Assembly (NCBI GenBank): GCA_012511425.1
Contig: JAAZGC010000119.1
Coordinates: 1 to 11,591, forward strand
Length of the DNA stretch: 11,591 nt
Source: Clostridiales bacterium
Lineage (GTDB): Bacteria; Bacillota; Clostridia; Oscillospirales; CAG-272
Reading direction: 5' to 3'
Below are positions 4,125 through 11,028 of the stretch, piece by piece. Every line of letters begins with the position of its first letter. Position 1 is the first letter of the stretch. The position numbers and the translations under genes are program-made. The notes beneath the pieces are model-generated. The model was not told the DNA's origin. It was given only the letters and a program-made list of their open reading frames with translations, and ran no database searches.

Positions 4125-5069
4125 ATGCTTAAATCGAAAATCTGCGATCTCCTTGGGATCAAATATCCGGTTTTCCAGGGAGGAATGGCCTGGGTTTCCG
4201 ATGCCGATCTTGCAGCGGCCGTGTCCGAGGGCGGAGGTTTGGGAATCATTGCCTCCGGTTCGGCTCCGGCTTCATACGTTAGAGAGCAGGTCGAAAAGCT
4301 GCGTACCATGACCGACCGCCCCTTCGGCGTCAACGTTATGCTTATGAGCGAGCATGCCGATGAAATTGCCGGGCTTTGCGCCGAGCTGAAAGTCCCGGTT
4401 GTCACAACAGGCGCCGGCAATCCCTCAAAGTATATGTCCGGCTGGAAGCAGGCGGGGGTTAAAGTTATTCCTGTCGTTGCGTCCGCGGCACTCGCAAAGA
4501 TGATGACCAGGCTCGGTGCCGACGCCGTCATTGCCGAGGGAGGCGAAAGCGGCGGTCATATCGGTGAGCTTAATACAATGGTGCTGACCCCGGTGATATG
4601 CGAATCGACTTCTTTACCGGTTATTTCCGCAGGCGGCATAGCCGACGGCAGGGGACTGGCGGCGGCTTTCATGCTGGGAGCCTGCGCAGTTCAGGTCGGA
4701 ACAAGATTTCTCTCCGCCGAAGAGTGCAACATCAGCGATGTTTATAAACAGAAGATACTTCAGGCAGGCGATCTTGCTACCATGGTAACCGGACGCCGCC
4801 TCGGTCATCCGGTAAGAAGCCTCAGAACTCCGTTTGCAAGAAATTATCTCAAAGCGGAATACGAAGGCATGCCGGATGATGAGCTTGAAGCACTCGGCGC
4901 AGGTTCGCTTCGAAGAGCGGTCAAGGACGGCGATGTCGAGCGCAGTTCTTTCCTTTCCGGTCAGTCCGCCGCGCTTGTGACTCGGATACAACCCGCCGCG
5001 GAGATAATAAAAGACATTGTCGAAGGCGGCGAAAAGCTGCTCGGAGGAGCCACCCAATGGGTAAAATAG
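4125..5069 (+). CDS. fabK: Enoyl-ACP reductase II, FMN-dependent
   Basis: A 314-residue TIM-barrel flavoprotein of the nitronate monooxygenase/FabK family that reduces trans-2-enoyl-ACP with NAD(P)H, the last step of each elongation cycle. Visible marks are the N-terminal Tyr-Pro-Val-Phe-Gln-Gly-Gly-Met-Ala (14-22), Gly-Gly-Gly-Leu-Gly-Ile-Ile (36-42), Ala-Glu-Gly-Gly-Glu-Ser-Gly-Gly-His (His145, the conserved catalytic-region His) and the FMN-phosphate segment Ser-Ala-Gly-Gly-Ile-Ala-Asp-Gly (about 168-175). The position inside the fab operon favours FabK over nitronate monooxygenase. No strong ribosome site precedes the ATG, which fits coupling to acpP. The 3' end overlaps fabD by 13 bp. 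FabK does not depend on the FabI fold, so triclosan tolerance is expected from family knowledge. Confidence 0.95.
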   Translation: MLKSKICDLLGIKYPVFQGGMAWVSDADLAAAVSEGGGLGIIASGSAPASYVREQVEKLRTMTDRPFGVNVMLMSEHADEIAGLCAELKVPVVTTGAGNPSKYMSGWKQAGVKVIPVVASAALAKMMTRLGADAVIAEGGESGGHIGELNTMVLTPVICESTSLPVISAGGIADGRGLAAAFMLGACAVQVGTRFLSAEECNISDVYKQKILQAGDLATMVTGRRLGHPVRSLRTPFARNYLKAEYEGMPDDELEALGAGSLRRAVKDGDVERSSFLSGQSAALVTRIQPAAEIIKDIVEGGEKLLGGATQWVK

Positions 5070-5980
5070 CAGTTGTTTTTCCCGGTCAGGGCGCTCAATA
5101 CAGCGGAATGGGAAAAGACCTCTATGAAAACAGCCCGGCTTCGAAAGGTGTTTTTGACCGCCTTGAAATACTGTCTCCCGGCATAATCGACCTCTGCTTT
5201 AACGGCTCCGAAGAAGCCCTTAAAGAAACCAAAAATACCCAGCCGGCAATGTTTGCCGTCGAAGCAGCCGCATATGCCGCATTAAAAGAAGCGTGCATTC
5301 ACGCCGATATGACGGCAGGATTCTCACTCGGTGAAATAACCGCTTTATTTGCCTGCGGTGCGGCAGACCTCGAAACCGCATTTATGCTTGTTAGAAAACG
5401 AGGCGAATATATGCAGCAGTGCGCGGAAGCAAATCCGGCCAATATGGCTGCAGTAGTTAAACTCAGCCGTGAAGAAATCGAGCATATATGTGAAAGAACC
5501 GAAGATTGCTGGCCGGTGAATTATAACTCGCCGGGGCAGACGACGATTGCATATAAAGGGGATTTCGCCGGCATTTCCGATCAAGTAAAATCTGCCGGCG
5601 GCAAAGCAATCCCGCTGAAAGTCGGCGGCGGATTTCATTCTCCGCTGATGAACGAGGCCTCGGAACAATTTCGCTTGCTGCTTGATACCGTTAAACTGAA
5701 TGCCCCGGCGATACCCCTCTATTCGGATGTCACCGGTCTGCCGTATCCGGATGACGTCAAAGATCTGCTTGCTGCCCAGATAAATTCACCCGTAAGGTGG
5801 GAAAGTCTTATCATAAACATGGTACAAGCGGGAGCAAAGACATTTATAGAAGCAGGACCTGGCAATATCCTGTCGGGACTCATAAAAAGAATCGCCGTCG
5901 ATGCGGCGATATACCAGGCAGGTGATTGCAAATTATTAAACGAATTAAAAGAAAATCTGTCAGGAGAACATCAATGCTGA
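5057..5980 (+). CDS. fabD: Malonyl-CoA:ACP transacylase
   Basis: A 307-residue cytosolic acyltransferase that moves malonate from malonyl-CoA to the AcpP thiol. Motifs in order: Gly-Gln-Gly-Ala-Gln (10-14), nucleophile elbow Gly-Phe-Ser-Leu-Gly-Glu (Ser90), Arg115 in the Val-Arg-Lys-Arg-Gly segment for the malonyl carboxylate, Asn-Tyr-Asn-Ser-Pro-Gly-Gln (155-161), catalytic His194 in Gly-Gly-Gly-Phe-His-Ser-Pro-Leu-Met, and the Gln in Ala-Gln-Ile-Asn-Ser-Pro-Val. The residue before the nucleophile is Phe, where E. coli has His. The start at 5057 lies inside fabK and has a very strong site, GGAGGAG, 7 nt upstream. The end overlaps fabG by 7 bp. Confidence 0.96.
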   Translation: MGKIAVVFPGQGAQYSGMGKDLYENSPASKGVFDRLEILSPGIIDLCFNGSEEALKETKNTQPAMFAVEAAAYAALKEACIHADMTAGFSLGEITALFACGAADLETAFMLVRKRGEYMQQCAEANPANMAAVVKLSREEIEHICERTEDCWPVNYNSPGQTTIAYKGDFAGISDQVKSAGGKAIPLKVGGGFHSPLMNEASEQFRLLLDTVKLNAPAIPLYSDVTGLPYPDDVKDLLAAQINSPVRWESLIINMVQAGAKTFIEAGPGNILSGLIKRIAVDAAIYQAGDCKLLNELKENLSGEHQC

Positions 5981-6705
5981 ACGGAAAGACTGCGGTCGTA
6001 ACCGGAGGCTCGAGAGGTATAGGAGCGGCTGTTGCAAGGAAGCTTGCATCAAAGGGTGCCGATATAGCCATAGTTTATTCGTCCGACGACAACGCGGCAA
6101 TGACCGTATGCGAAGAGATTAAAAAGGATTTCAGCGTAAACTGCCGTACCTACAGATGCGATGTTTCGGATTTCGAAGAAGCCAAAAAAACGGTTACTGC
6201 AATTAAAAATAATTTCGGCTCGATTTACATTCTTGTGAACAATGCCGGCATAACAAGAGACGGCTTATGCGCGATGATGAGCGAAGAAGACTTCAGCCGT
6301 GTAATCGATGTAAACCTTGTCGGCGCCTTTAACATGATCCGCCATTGTATCGCCGGATTTATCAGACAGAGAGGCGGCAGGATAATAAACATAAGCTCGG
6401 TATCCGGGATTATGGGAAATGCGGGACAGGCAAATTACTCCGCTTCAAAAGCCGGCCTTATCGGCCTTACAAAGTCGATTGCCCGCGAGCTTGCTCCCCG
6501 CGGAGTTACCTGCAACGCAATAGCGCCGGGATTTATACTGACAGATATGACAAAAGACATGGCGCAGCAGGATGAGATAAAAGCTCGTATTCCGCTGGGG
6601 AGTATCGGAAGTGCCGAAGACGTCGCTTGTGCCGCCGCATTTCTGGTGGAAGCGTCTTATGTTACCGGCGAGGTGCTGCGCGTAGACGGCGGCCTTGCAA
6701 TGTGA
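5974..6705 (+). CDS. fabG: 3-oxoacyl-ACP reductase
   Basis: A 243-residue short-chain dehydrogenase that reduces 3-ketoacyl-ACP with NADPH. The nucleotide-binding Thr-Gly-Gly-Ser-Arg-Gly-Ile-Gly lies at 10-17, Asn-Asn-Ala-Gly at 89-92, and the catalytic tetrad is Asn114, Ser142, Tyr155 and Lys159 (Tyr-Ser-Ala-Ser-Lys). The C-terminus Val-Asp-Gly-Gly-Leu-Ala-Met is typical of FabG. The open frame extends upstream to 5926 inside fabD, but ATG 5974 gives the family's usual N-terminus (Met-Leu-Asn-Gly-Lys-Thr-Ala) and has AGGAG 7 nt before it. The fabD stop lies within the first codons of fabG, so the two are translationally coupled. Confidence 0.96.
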   Translation: MLNGKTAVVTGGSRGIGAAVARKLASKGADIAIVYSSDDNAAMTVCEEIKKDFSVNCRTYRCDVSDFEEAKKTVTAIKNNFGSIYILVNNAGITRDGLCAMMSEEDFSRVIDVNLVGAFNMIRHCIAGFIRQRGGRIINISSVSGIMGNAGQANYSASKAGLIGLTKSIARELAPRGVTCNAIAPGFILTDMTKDMAQQDEIKARIPLGSIGSAEDVACAAAFLVEASYVTGEVLRVDGGLAM

Positions 6706-6713
6706 GGATTTAA

Positions 6714-7958
6714 ATGAATAATGAACTGAGAAGAACGGTAGTTACCGGTTACGGAGCAATTACTCCCATCGGTATCGGTATAGAAAATTTCTGGCAGGGA
6801 CTTTTGAACGGCAAAAACGGTATCGGTCCGATAACCCTGTTTGATCCGGCCGATTATAAAGCAAAGCTGGCTGCGGAAGTAAAGGATTTCGATCCGCTGA
6901 ATTATATGGAGAAATCCGAGACGCTTAGAACCGACAGATTTTCCCAGTTTGCACTTGCCGCCGCCGATGAAGCGGTAAAAATGAGCGGTCTTACCGGCAA
7001 AATCGCACCCGAAAGAACAGCGGTATATATGGGCACCGGTATCGGCGGAATGCAGACTTTTGTCGAAGAACACAATAAACTGCTACAAAAGGGAACCAGA
7101 AGGGTATCATCGCTTTTTGTCCCGATGATGATCTCAAATATGGCTTCGGGATTGATAGCAATCAGATATAACTGCCGCGGAACTGCAATGCCCTGTGTTA
7201 CTGCCTGTGCTTCCGGTTCGAACGCCATCGGCGAAACGATGAGACTTATCCGCCACGGTTATGCCGATGCGGTTATCTGCGGAGGCACCGAAGCCGCAAT
7301 CACCGGTATCGGAGTAGCCGGTTTTATTAATATGCAGGCGCTGTCAACCGAAGAAGATGCCGATAAAGCCTCGCTTCCGTTCGACAAACGGCGCGCCGGT
7401 TTCGTTATCGGCGAAGGCGCCGGAGCGCTTGTAATAGAAGAATACGAACACGCCAAAGCCCGCGGTGCGAATATTTTAGGCGAAGTTGTCGGATACGGCA
7501 GCTCCTGCGACGCGTATCACATGACCGCTCCGCATCCGGACGGCGAAGGCGCCGTTTCGGCTATGAAAGCCGCTCTCTGCGAAGCCGGATATCAGGACGG
7601 CGAAAGAGTATACAAAAACGCACACGGTACCGGCACCAAACTTAACGATGCCGCGGAAACCAAGGCAATTAAGATATCTTTTGGTGAAGAAGCTGCGTAT
7701 AAATCTACCGTCGTCAGCTCCACAAAGTCAATGACAGGACACCTGCTCGGTGCTGCCGGCGCGATCGAAGCCATTGCAGCCTTAAAAGCGCTGGAGACGG
7801 GAATGGTTCCTCCGACGATCAATCTCAATGACCCGGATCCCGAATGCGACCTTGATTATGCGCCAAACAAAGCTCGCGAGTTCAAAGCGGATCTGGCGCT
7901 CTCAAATTCGCTTGGTTTCGGCGGGCATAACGCCTGCATTGCTTTCAGGAGAGTATGA
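6714..7958 (+). CDS. fabF: 3-oxoacyl-ACP synthase II (beta-ketoacyl-ACP synthase II)
   Basis: A 414-residue thiolase-fold condensing enzyme that elongates acyl-ACP with malonyl-ACP. The Cys-His-His set is intact: Cys165 in Val-Thr-Ala-Cys-Ala-Ser-Gly, His304 in Asn-Ala-His-Gly-Thr-Gly-Thr, and His343 in Ser-Met-Thr-Gly-His with Lys338 just before. The N-terminal Val-Val-Thr-Gly-Tyr-Gly-Ala-Ile-Thr-Pro (9-18) and the late Asn-Ser-Leu-Gly-Phe-Gly-Gly-His-Asn are standard. The length is normal. The GAGG ribosome site overlaps the fabG stop codon, 6 nt before the ATG. It is the only condensing enzyme in the window; FabF cannot normally start chains from acetyl-CoA efficiently, so a FabH elsewhere is expected. 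Confidence 0.96.
   Translation: MNNELRRTVVTGYGAITPIGIGIENFWQGLLNGKNGIGPITLFDPADYKAKLAAEVKDFDPLNYMEKSETLRTDRFSQFALAAADEAVKMSGLTGKIAPERTAVYMGTGIGGMQTFVEEHNKLLQKGTRRVSSLFVPMMISNMASGLIAIRYNCRGTAMPCVTACASGSNAIGETMRLIRHGYADAVICGGTEAAITGIGVAGFINMQALSTEEDADKASLPFDKRRAGFVIGEGAGALVIEEYEHAKARGANILGEVVGYGSSCDAYHMTAPHPDGEGAVSAMKAALCEAGYQDGERVYKNAHGTGTKLNDAAETKAIKISFGEEAAYKSTVVSSTKSMTGHLLGAAGAIEAIAALKALETGMVPPTINLNDPDPECDLDYAPNKAREFKADLALSNSLGFGGHNACIAFRRV
7947..7951 (+). promoter_or_regulatory. Ribosome binding site that decides the accB start
   Basis: AGGAG lies 9 nt before ATG 7961 but only 3 nt before the earlier in-frame ATG 7955. The spacing favours 7961; the 7955 start, which overlaps the fabF stop as ATGA, remains possible. 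Confidence 0.5.
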
Positions 7959-7960
7959 TA

Positions 7961-8386
7961 ATGAAGGTCGAAGATATCCGCAGATACGCGGAGATCATGA
8001 AAGAGTTCGGTCTTTCCGAGCTTGAAATAACGGAAGACGATAATAAAATAAGACTCAGCCGGACCGTAACGGCAGAAATAAAGCTTCCCGCCGCCGCAAT
8101 TCAGCCTGCGGCTGAAGTCAGGGAAGAACCAAAATCGGAAGACGACGGTCTTTATCTGCTCAAATCTCCGATGGTAGGCGTATTCTACCATGCTCCTGCC
8201 GAAGACGCCAAGCCGTATGTAAAAGTCGGCGATCAGGTAAAAAAAGGCGATGTTATCGGGCTAATTGAAGCGATGAAGCTGATGAACGAAGTGCTTTGCG
8301 ACTGCGACGGAACGGTCGAAAGCTTTGTCGCGGAAAACGCATCTCCGGTCGATTTCGGCGCCGGACTTATTAAAATAAGGGTGTGA
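7961..8386 (+). CDS. accB: Biotin carboxyl carrier protein of acetyl-CoA carboxylase
   Basis: A protein of 141 residues (143 if it starts at ATG 7955) that carries CO2 on biotin between the biotin carboxylase and carboxyltransferase parts of acetyl-CoA carboxylase. The N-terminal domain, about 35 residues, is followed by a Pro/Ala/Glu-rich linker (about 43-62) and the biotinyl domain. Biotin attaches at Lys106 in Glu-Ala-Met-Lys-Leu-Met. The 'thumb' loop typical of AccB is present in Ser-Pro-Met-Val-Gly-Val-Phe-Tyr-His-Ala-Pro (69-79) followed by Asp-Ala-Lys-Pro-Tyr-Val. The linker is short compared with E. coli AccB. It starts at the fabF stop and is followed 4 nt later by fabZ, the usual clostridial arrangement. 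Confidence 0.95.
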   Translation: MKVEDIRRYAEIMKEFGLSELEITEDDNKIRLSRTVTAEIKLPAAAIQPAAEVREEPKSEDDGLYLLKSPMVGVFYHAPAEDAKPYVKVGDQVKKGDVIGLIEAMKLMNEVLCDCDGTVESFVAENASPVDFGAGLIKIRV

Positions 8387-8390
8387 ATTA

Positions 8391-8810
8391 ATGAACAGAG
8401 AGGAACTTAAAAATGTCCTGCCGCATCGCGGCGCCATGCTGCTGCTCGATGAAGCGCGGCTCATAGAAGGTGAAGCGAGAGGAAGCTATAAGATCAAGGG
8501 CGACGAATGGTTCCTTGACGGTCATTTTCCCGGCAATCCGGTCGTGCCCGGCGTCGTGCTATGCGAAATTCTTGCCCAGTCGGCATGCGTTCTGATGAAA
8601 GACAGTCTTGGCGGCGGCAAGCTTGCATATTACACCGGTCTCGATAAAGTTCGCTTCAAATCGCCGGTAAAACCCGGCGATACCTTTGAAACCGTCTGCA
8701 GGATAACAAAGGCAAAGCATCCCTTCTATTTTGCCTCCGGAGAAGGATATGTCGGCGAAAAACTCTGTCTTAAAGCCGAGTTTTCCTTTGCCGTTGTCGG
8801 AGAGAGCTGA
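8391..8810 (+). CDS. fabZ: 3-hydroxyacyl-ACP dehydratase
   Basis: A 139-residue hotdog-fold dehydratase that converts 3-hydroxyacyl-ACP to trans-2-enoyl-ACP. The Leu-Pro-His-Arg motif at 10-13 starts the fold. The active-site pair is His45 in Gly-His-Phe-Pro-Gly-Asn-Pro and Glu59 in Leu-Cys-Glu-Ile-Leu-Ala-Gln, with the standard 14-residue spacing. The length is normal. AAGGG lies 9 nt before the ATG. The stop codon overlaps the accC start by one base (TGATG). No FabA or FabM isomerase accompanies it here, so how unsaturated chains are made, if they are, is not shown by this operon. Confidence 0.95.
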   Translation: MNREELKNVLPHRGAMLLLDEARLIEGEARGSYKIKGDEWFLDGHFPGNPVVPGVVLCEILAQSACVLMKDSLGGGKLAYYTGLDKVRFKSPVKPGDTFETVCRITKAKHPFYFASGEGYVGEKLCLKAEFSFAVVGES

Positions 8811-10111
8811 TGTTTTCGAAAATATTAATTGCCAACCGAGGCGAGATCGCTGTCAGGATCATAAGAGCCTGCAAGGAAATGGGAATCTTGACGGTCGCCG
8901 TTGTTTCCGAGGCCGATAAAGCTGCGCTCCATGCCGCGCTGGCCGATGAATGCATCTGCATCGGCTCGTCTTCTTCGGCAGACAGCTATCTCCGGATGGA
9001 CAGAATAGTTTCTGCAGCGTTGCTGACGGGTGCTCAGGCGATTCACCCCGGCTACGGATTTCTTTCGGAAAATTCCGAATTTGCCGCTCTCTGCCGCAAA
9101 AACGGCATAGCCTTTATCGGTCCTTCAGCGGAGAATATGCAGCAGCTATCTAATAAAACCGAGATCAAGCGCCGCATGTCGGAAGCCGGTCTTTCCTGCA
9201 TTCCAGGAACACCGCCGCTGAAGTCACTAGCGGAAGCCGAGAAAAACGCCGAAGAGATAGGCTATCCCGTAATGCTTAAGGCAGCAAACGGAGGCGGCGG
9301 ACGCGGAATCCGCCTTGTGAATTCACGCGAAGAACTTTCCGACGCCTATTCGTCATCGGTTGCGGAAGCCATAGCCGCATTCGGCAGCGGTGCCGTATAC
9401 ATGGAGAAATACATCTGGCCGGCAAAGCATGTGGAGATACAGATAATTGCCGACGAAACCGGCAGATGCGTGGTGCTCGGCGACCGCGACTGCTCTATTC
9501 AGAAGCGGCATCAGAAGATAATCGAAGAAACCACCGCACCGACCGTATCGGCGGAAAAGCGTGCGGAAATGATCGATAAATGCGCGGCGGCAATCAAAAA
9601 GATCGGTTATTTCGGTGTCGGCACTCTCGAATTCCTGCTCGATGAAAGCGGCAATTTCTGGTTTATGGAGATGAATGTCCGGCTTCAGGTCGAGCATGCC
9701 GTCACAGAGATGCTGACTCAGACTGATCTTGTCAAATGGCAGATCCGTGTCGCGGCGGGCATCCCGCTTTCATTCACTCAGCGGGATATAGATATGAACG
9801 GCAGCGCAATAGAATGCCGGATCAATGCCCTTCGTCCCGGCAGAGTCAGCTTTATACACGTTCCGAGCGGTCCCTTCGTCCGCTTCGATACCTATCTCAC
9901 CGGCGGAGCCGAAGTTACCAGGTTTTACGATCCTATGGTCGGGAAGATGATTGTATATGCGGGCACCCGCGAAGAAGCCATCCGCAAGATGAAAGCATCT
10001 CTTTGCGAGCTTGTTATATCCGGAGTTGACATAAATATCGAGGAGCTGCTCTCAATTCTCGAAGATGAAAGATTTGCCTCCGGCAGATACGATCTCTCTT
10101 TTTTTGATTGA
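8810..10111 (+). CDS. accC: Biotin carboxylase subunit of acetyl-CoA carboxylase
   Basis: A 433-residue ATP-grasp enzyme that carboxylates biotin on AccB using ATP and bicarbonate. Domains in order: N-terminal biotin-carboxylase domain starting Ile-Leu-Ile-Ala-Asn-Arg-Gly-Glu-Ile-Ala, the Gly-Tyr-Gly-Phe-Leu-Ser-Glu-Asn segment, the Gly-rich ATP lid Gly-Gly-Gly-Gly-Arg-Gly-Ile, Lys-His-Val-Glu-Ile, Gln-Lys-Arg-His-Gln-Lys, and the catalytic Glu-Met-Asn-Val-Arg-Leu-Gln-Val-Glu-His block. The C-terminal domain contains Ile-Glu-Cys-Arg-Ile-Asn-Ala. Two positions are unusual: Ala replaces the near-invariant Pro after Glu-His, and Gly-Ser-Ala replaces the usual Gly-His-Ala before Glu-Cys-Arg. It is slightly shorter than E. 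coli AccC (449). GGAG lies 7 nt before the ATG. Confidence 0.95.
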   Translation: MFSKILIANRGEIAVRIIRACKEMGILTVAVVSEADKAALHAALADECICIGSSSSADSYLRMDRIVSAALLTGAQAIHPGYGFLSENSEFAALCRKNGIAFIGPSAENMQQLSNKTEIKRRMSEAGLSCIPGTPPLKSLAEAEKNAEEIGYPVMLKAANGGGGRGIRLVNSREELSDAYSSSVAEAIAAFGSGAVYMEKYIWPAKHVEIQIIADETGRCVVLGDRDCSIQKRHQKIIEETTAPTVSAEKRAEMIDKCAAAIKKIGYFGVGTLEFLLDESGNFWFMEMNVRLQVEHAVTEMLTQTDLVKWQIRVAAGIPLSFTQRDIDMNGSAIECRINALRPGRVSFIHVPSGPFVRFDTYLTGGAEVTRFYDPMVGKMIVYAGTREEAIRKMKASLCELVISGVDINIEELLSILEDERFASGRYDLSFFD

Positions 10112-10142
10112 ATAATACTCTTTAAGGCCGAGGAAGTGAAAA

Positions 10143-11012
10143 ATGTCGAATTTACCCAACGTTCCGTTTCTTAAATTCATATATAAACCCAAGAATGAGC
10201 TTGAAAAGGGCGGACGAACCGAAATTCCGGCCAATCGTCAGTCTTCCGAGCCGGAGAGAAGATGCCCGAATTGTAATAAAAACATTCCTCTCACAAAGAT
10301 CAGCTCAAATATGTCAATGTGCGACTGCGGCTATCATTTCAGAATGACCGCAAGGCAGCGCATAGCGCTTGTTTGCGACAGCTTTGAGGAACTATGGCCG
10401 GGCGTGGTTTCGAACGATCCTCTCGGATTTCCCGGTTATCAAAAAAAGCTTGAAACCGTAAAAGTTGCATCGGGAGAATCCGAAGCGGCAGTCTGCGGTA
10501 GAGCTGAGATAGACTCTCAACCCTGCGCTGTTTTTGTCATGGAATCATATTTTATGATGGGCTCGATGGGCTCTGCTGTCGGTGAGAAAATAACCCGTTT
10601 GTTTGAGTATGCAACTCTGAACCGTTTACCGGTCGTCGGCTTTACTGTTTCGGGAGGCGCCCGGATGCAGGAGGGGCTTTTGTCGCTCATGCAGATGGCG
10701 AAGACAAGCGGCGCGGTCCGCCGTCACAGCGAGGCAGGCTTGTTCTATCTTACTGTACTTACCGACCCTACAATGGGCGGAGTTACAGCAAGCTTTGCGA
10801 TGGAAGGGGATATTATTATCGCCGAGCCGGGAGCAATGGTAGGATTTGCGGGGCCGAGGGTAATTGAGCAGACAACCGGAAAGACGCTTCCTAACGGCTT
10901 TCAGCTTGCGGAAAGCCTGCTTGAGCACGGCTTTGTAGACGCAATTATCCCGCGCCCGGAACAAAAGGAAAAAATCGGCAGACTGCTTATGATGCACAGA
11001 GCAGAGAATTGA
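10143..11012 (+). CDS. accD: Acetyl-CoA carboxylase carboxyltransferase subunit beta
   Basis: A 289-residue crotonase-fold subunit that, with AccA, transfers CO2 from carboxybiotin to acetyl-CoA. The N-terminal zinc ribbon has Cys41-Pro-Asn-Cys44 and then Met-Cys60-Asp-Cys62-Gly-Tyr-His: the second pair is Cys-x-Cys instead of the normal Cys-x2-Cys, checked at the codon level. The body has Ser-Gly-Gly-Ala-Arg-Met-Gln-Glu-Gly, Pro-Thr-Met-Gly-Gly-Val-Thr-Ala-Ser-Phe and Gly-Phe-Ala-Gly-Pro-Arg-Val-Ile-Glu-Gln-Thr, all AccD hallmarks. The length is normal. A 31-nt gap from accC, the longest in the operon, holds GAGGA 8 nt before the ATG; no promoter is evident in it. Confidence 0.95.
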   Translation: MSNLPNVPFLKFIYKPKNELEKGGRTEIPANRQSSEPERRCPNCNKNIPLTKISSNMSMCDCGYHFRMTARQRIALVCDSFEELWPGVVSNDPLGFPGYQKKLETVKVASGESEAAVCGRAEIDSQPCAVFVMESYFMMGSMGSAVGEKITRLFEYATLNRLPVVGFTVSGGARMQEGLLSLMQMAKTSGAVRRHSEAGLFYLTVLTDPTMGGVTASFAMEGDIIIAEPGAMVGFAGPRVIEQTTGKTLPNGFQLAESLLEHGFVDAIIPRPEQKEKIGRLLMMHRAEN

Positions 11013-11017
11013 ATGGC

Positions 11018-11023
11018 AGGTGA
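11018..11023 (+). promoter_or_regulatory. Ribosome binding site that decides the accA start
   Basis: AGGTGA matches the 3' part of the full anti-Shine-Dalgarno complement (AGGAGGTGA) and leaves 5 nt to TTG 11029, which is optimal placement. The alternative GTG at 11020 lies inside this site and has only a distant AGAG behind it. Confidence 0.5.
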
Positions 11024-11028
11024 AGGCT

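Noticed and set aside
3971..4531. 186-codon minus-strand frame across acpP/fabK
   Set aside because: Shadow of highly conserved coding sequence; the Ser/Ala/Pro-rich composition reflects the reverse complement of Gly/Ala-rich fabK.
5926..5973. N-terminal extension of fabG into fabD
   Set aside because: The added residues are basic and unlike FabG, while ATG 5974 has AGGAG at ideal spacing and the family's normal first residues.
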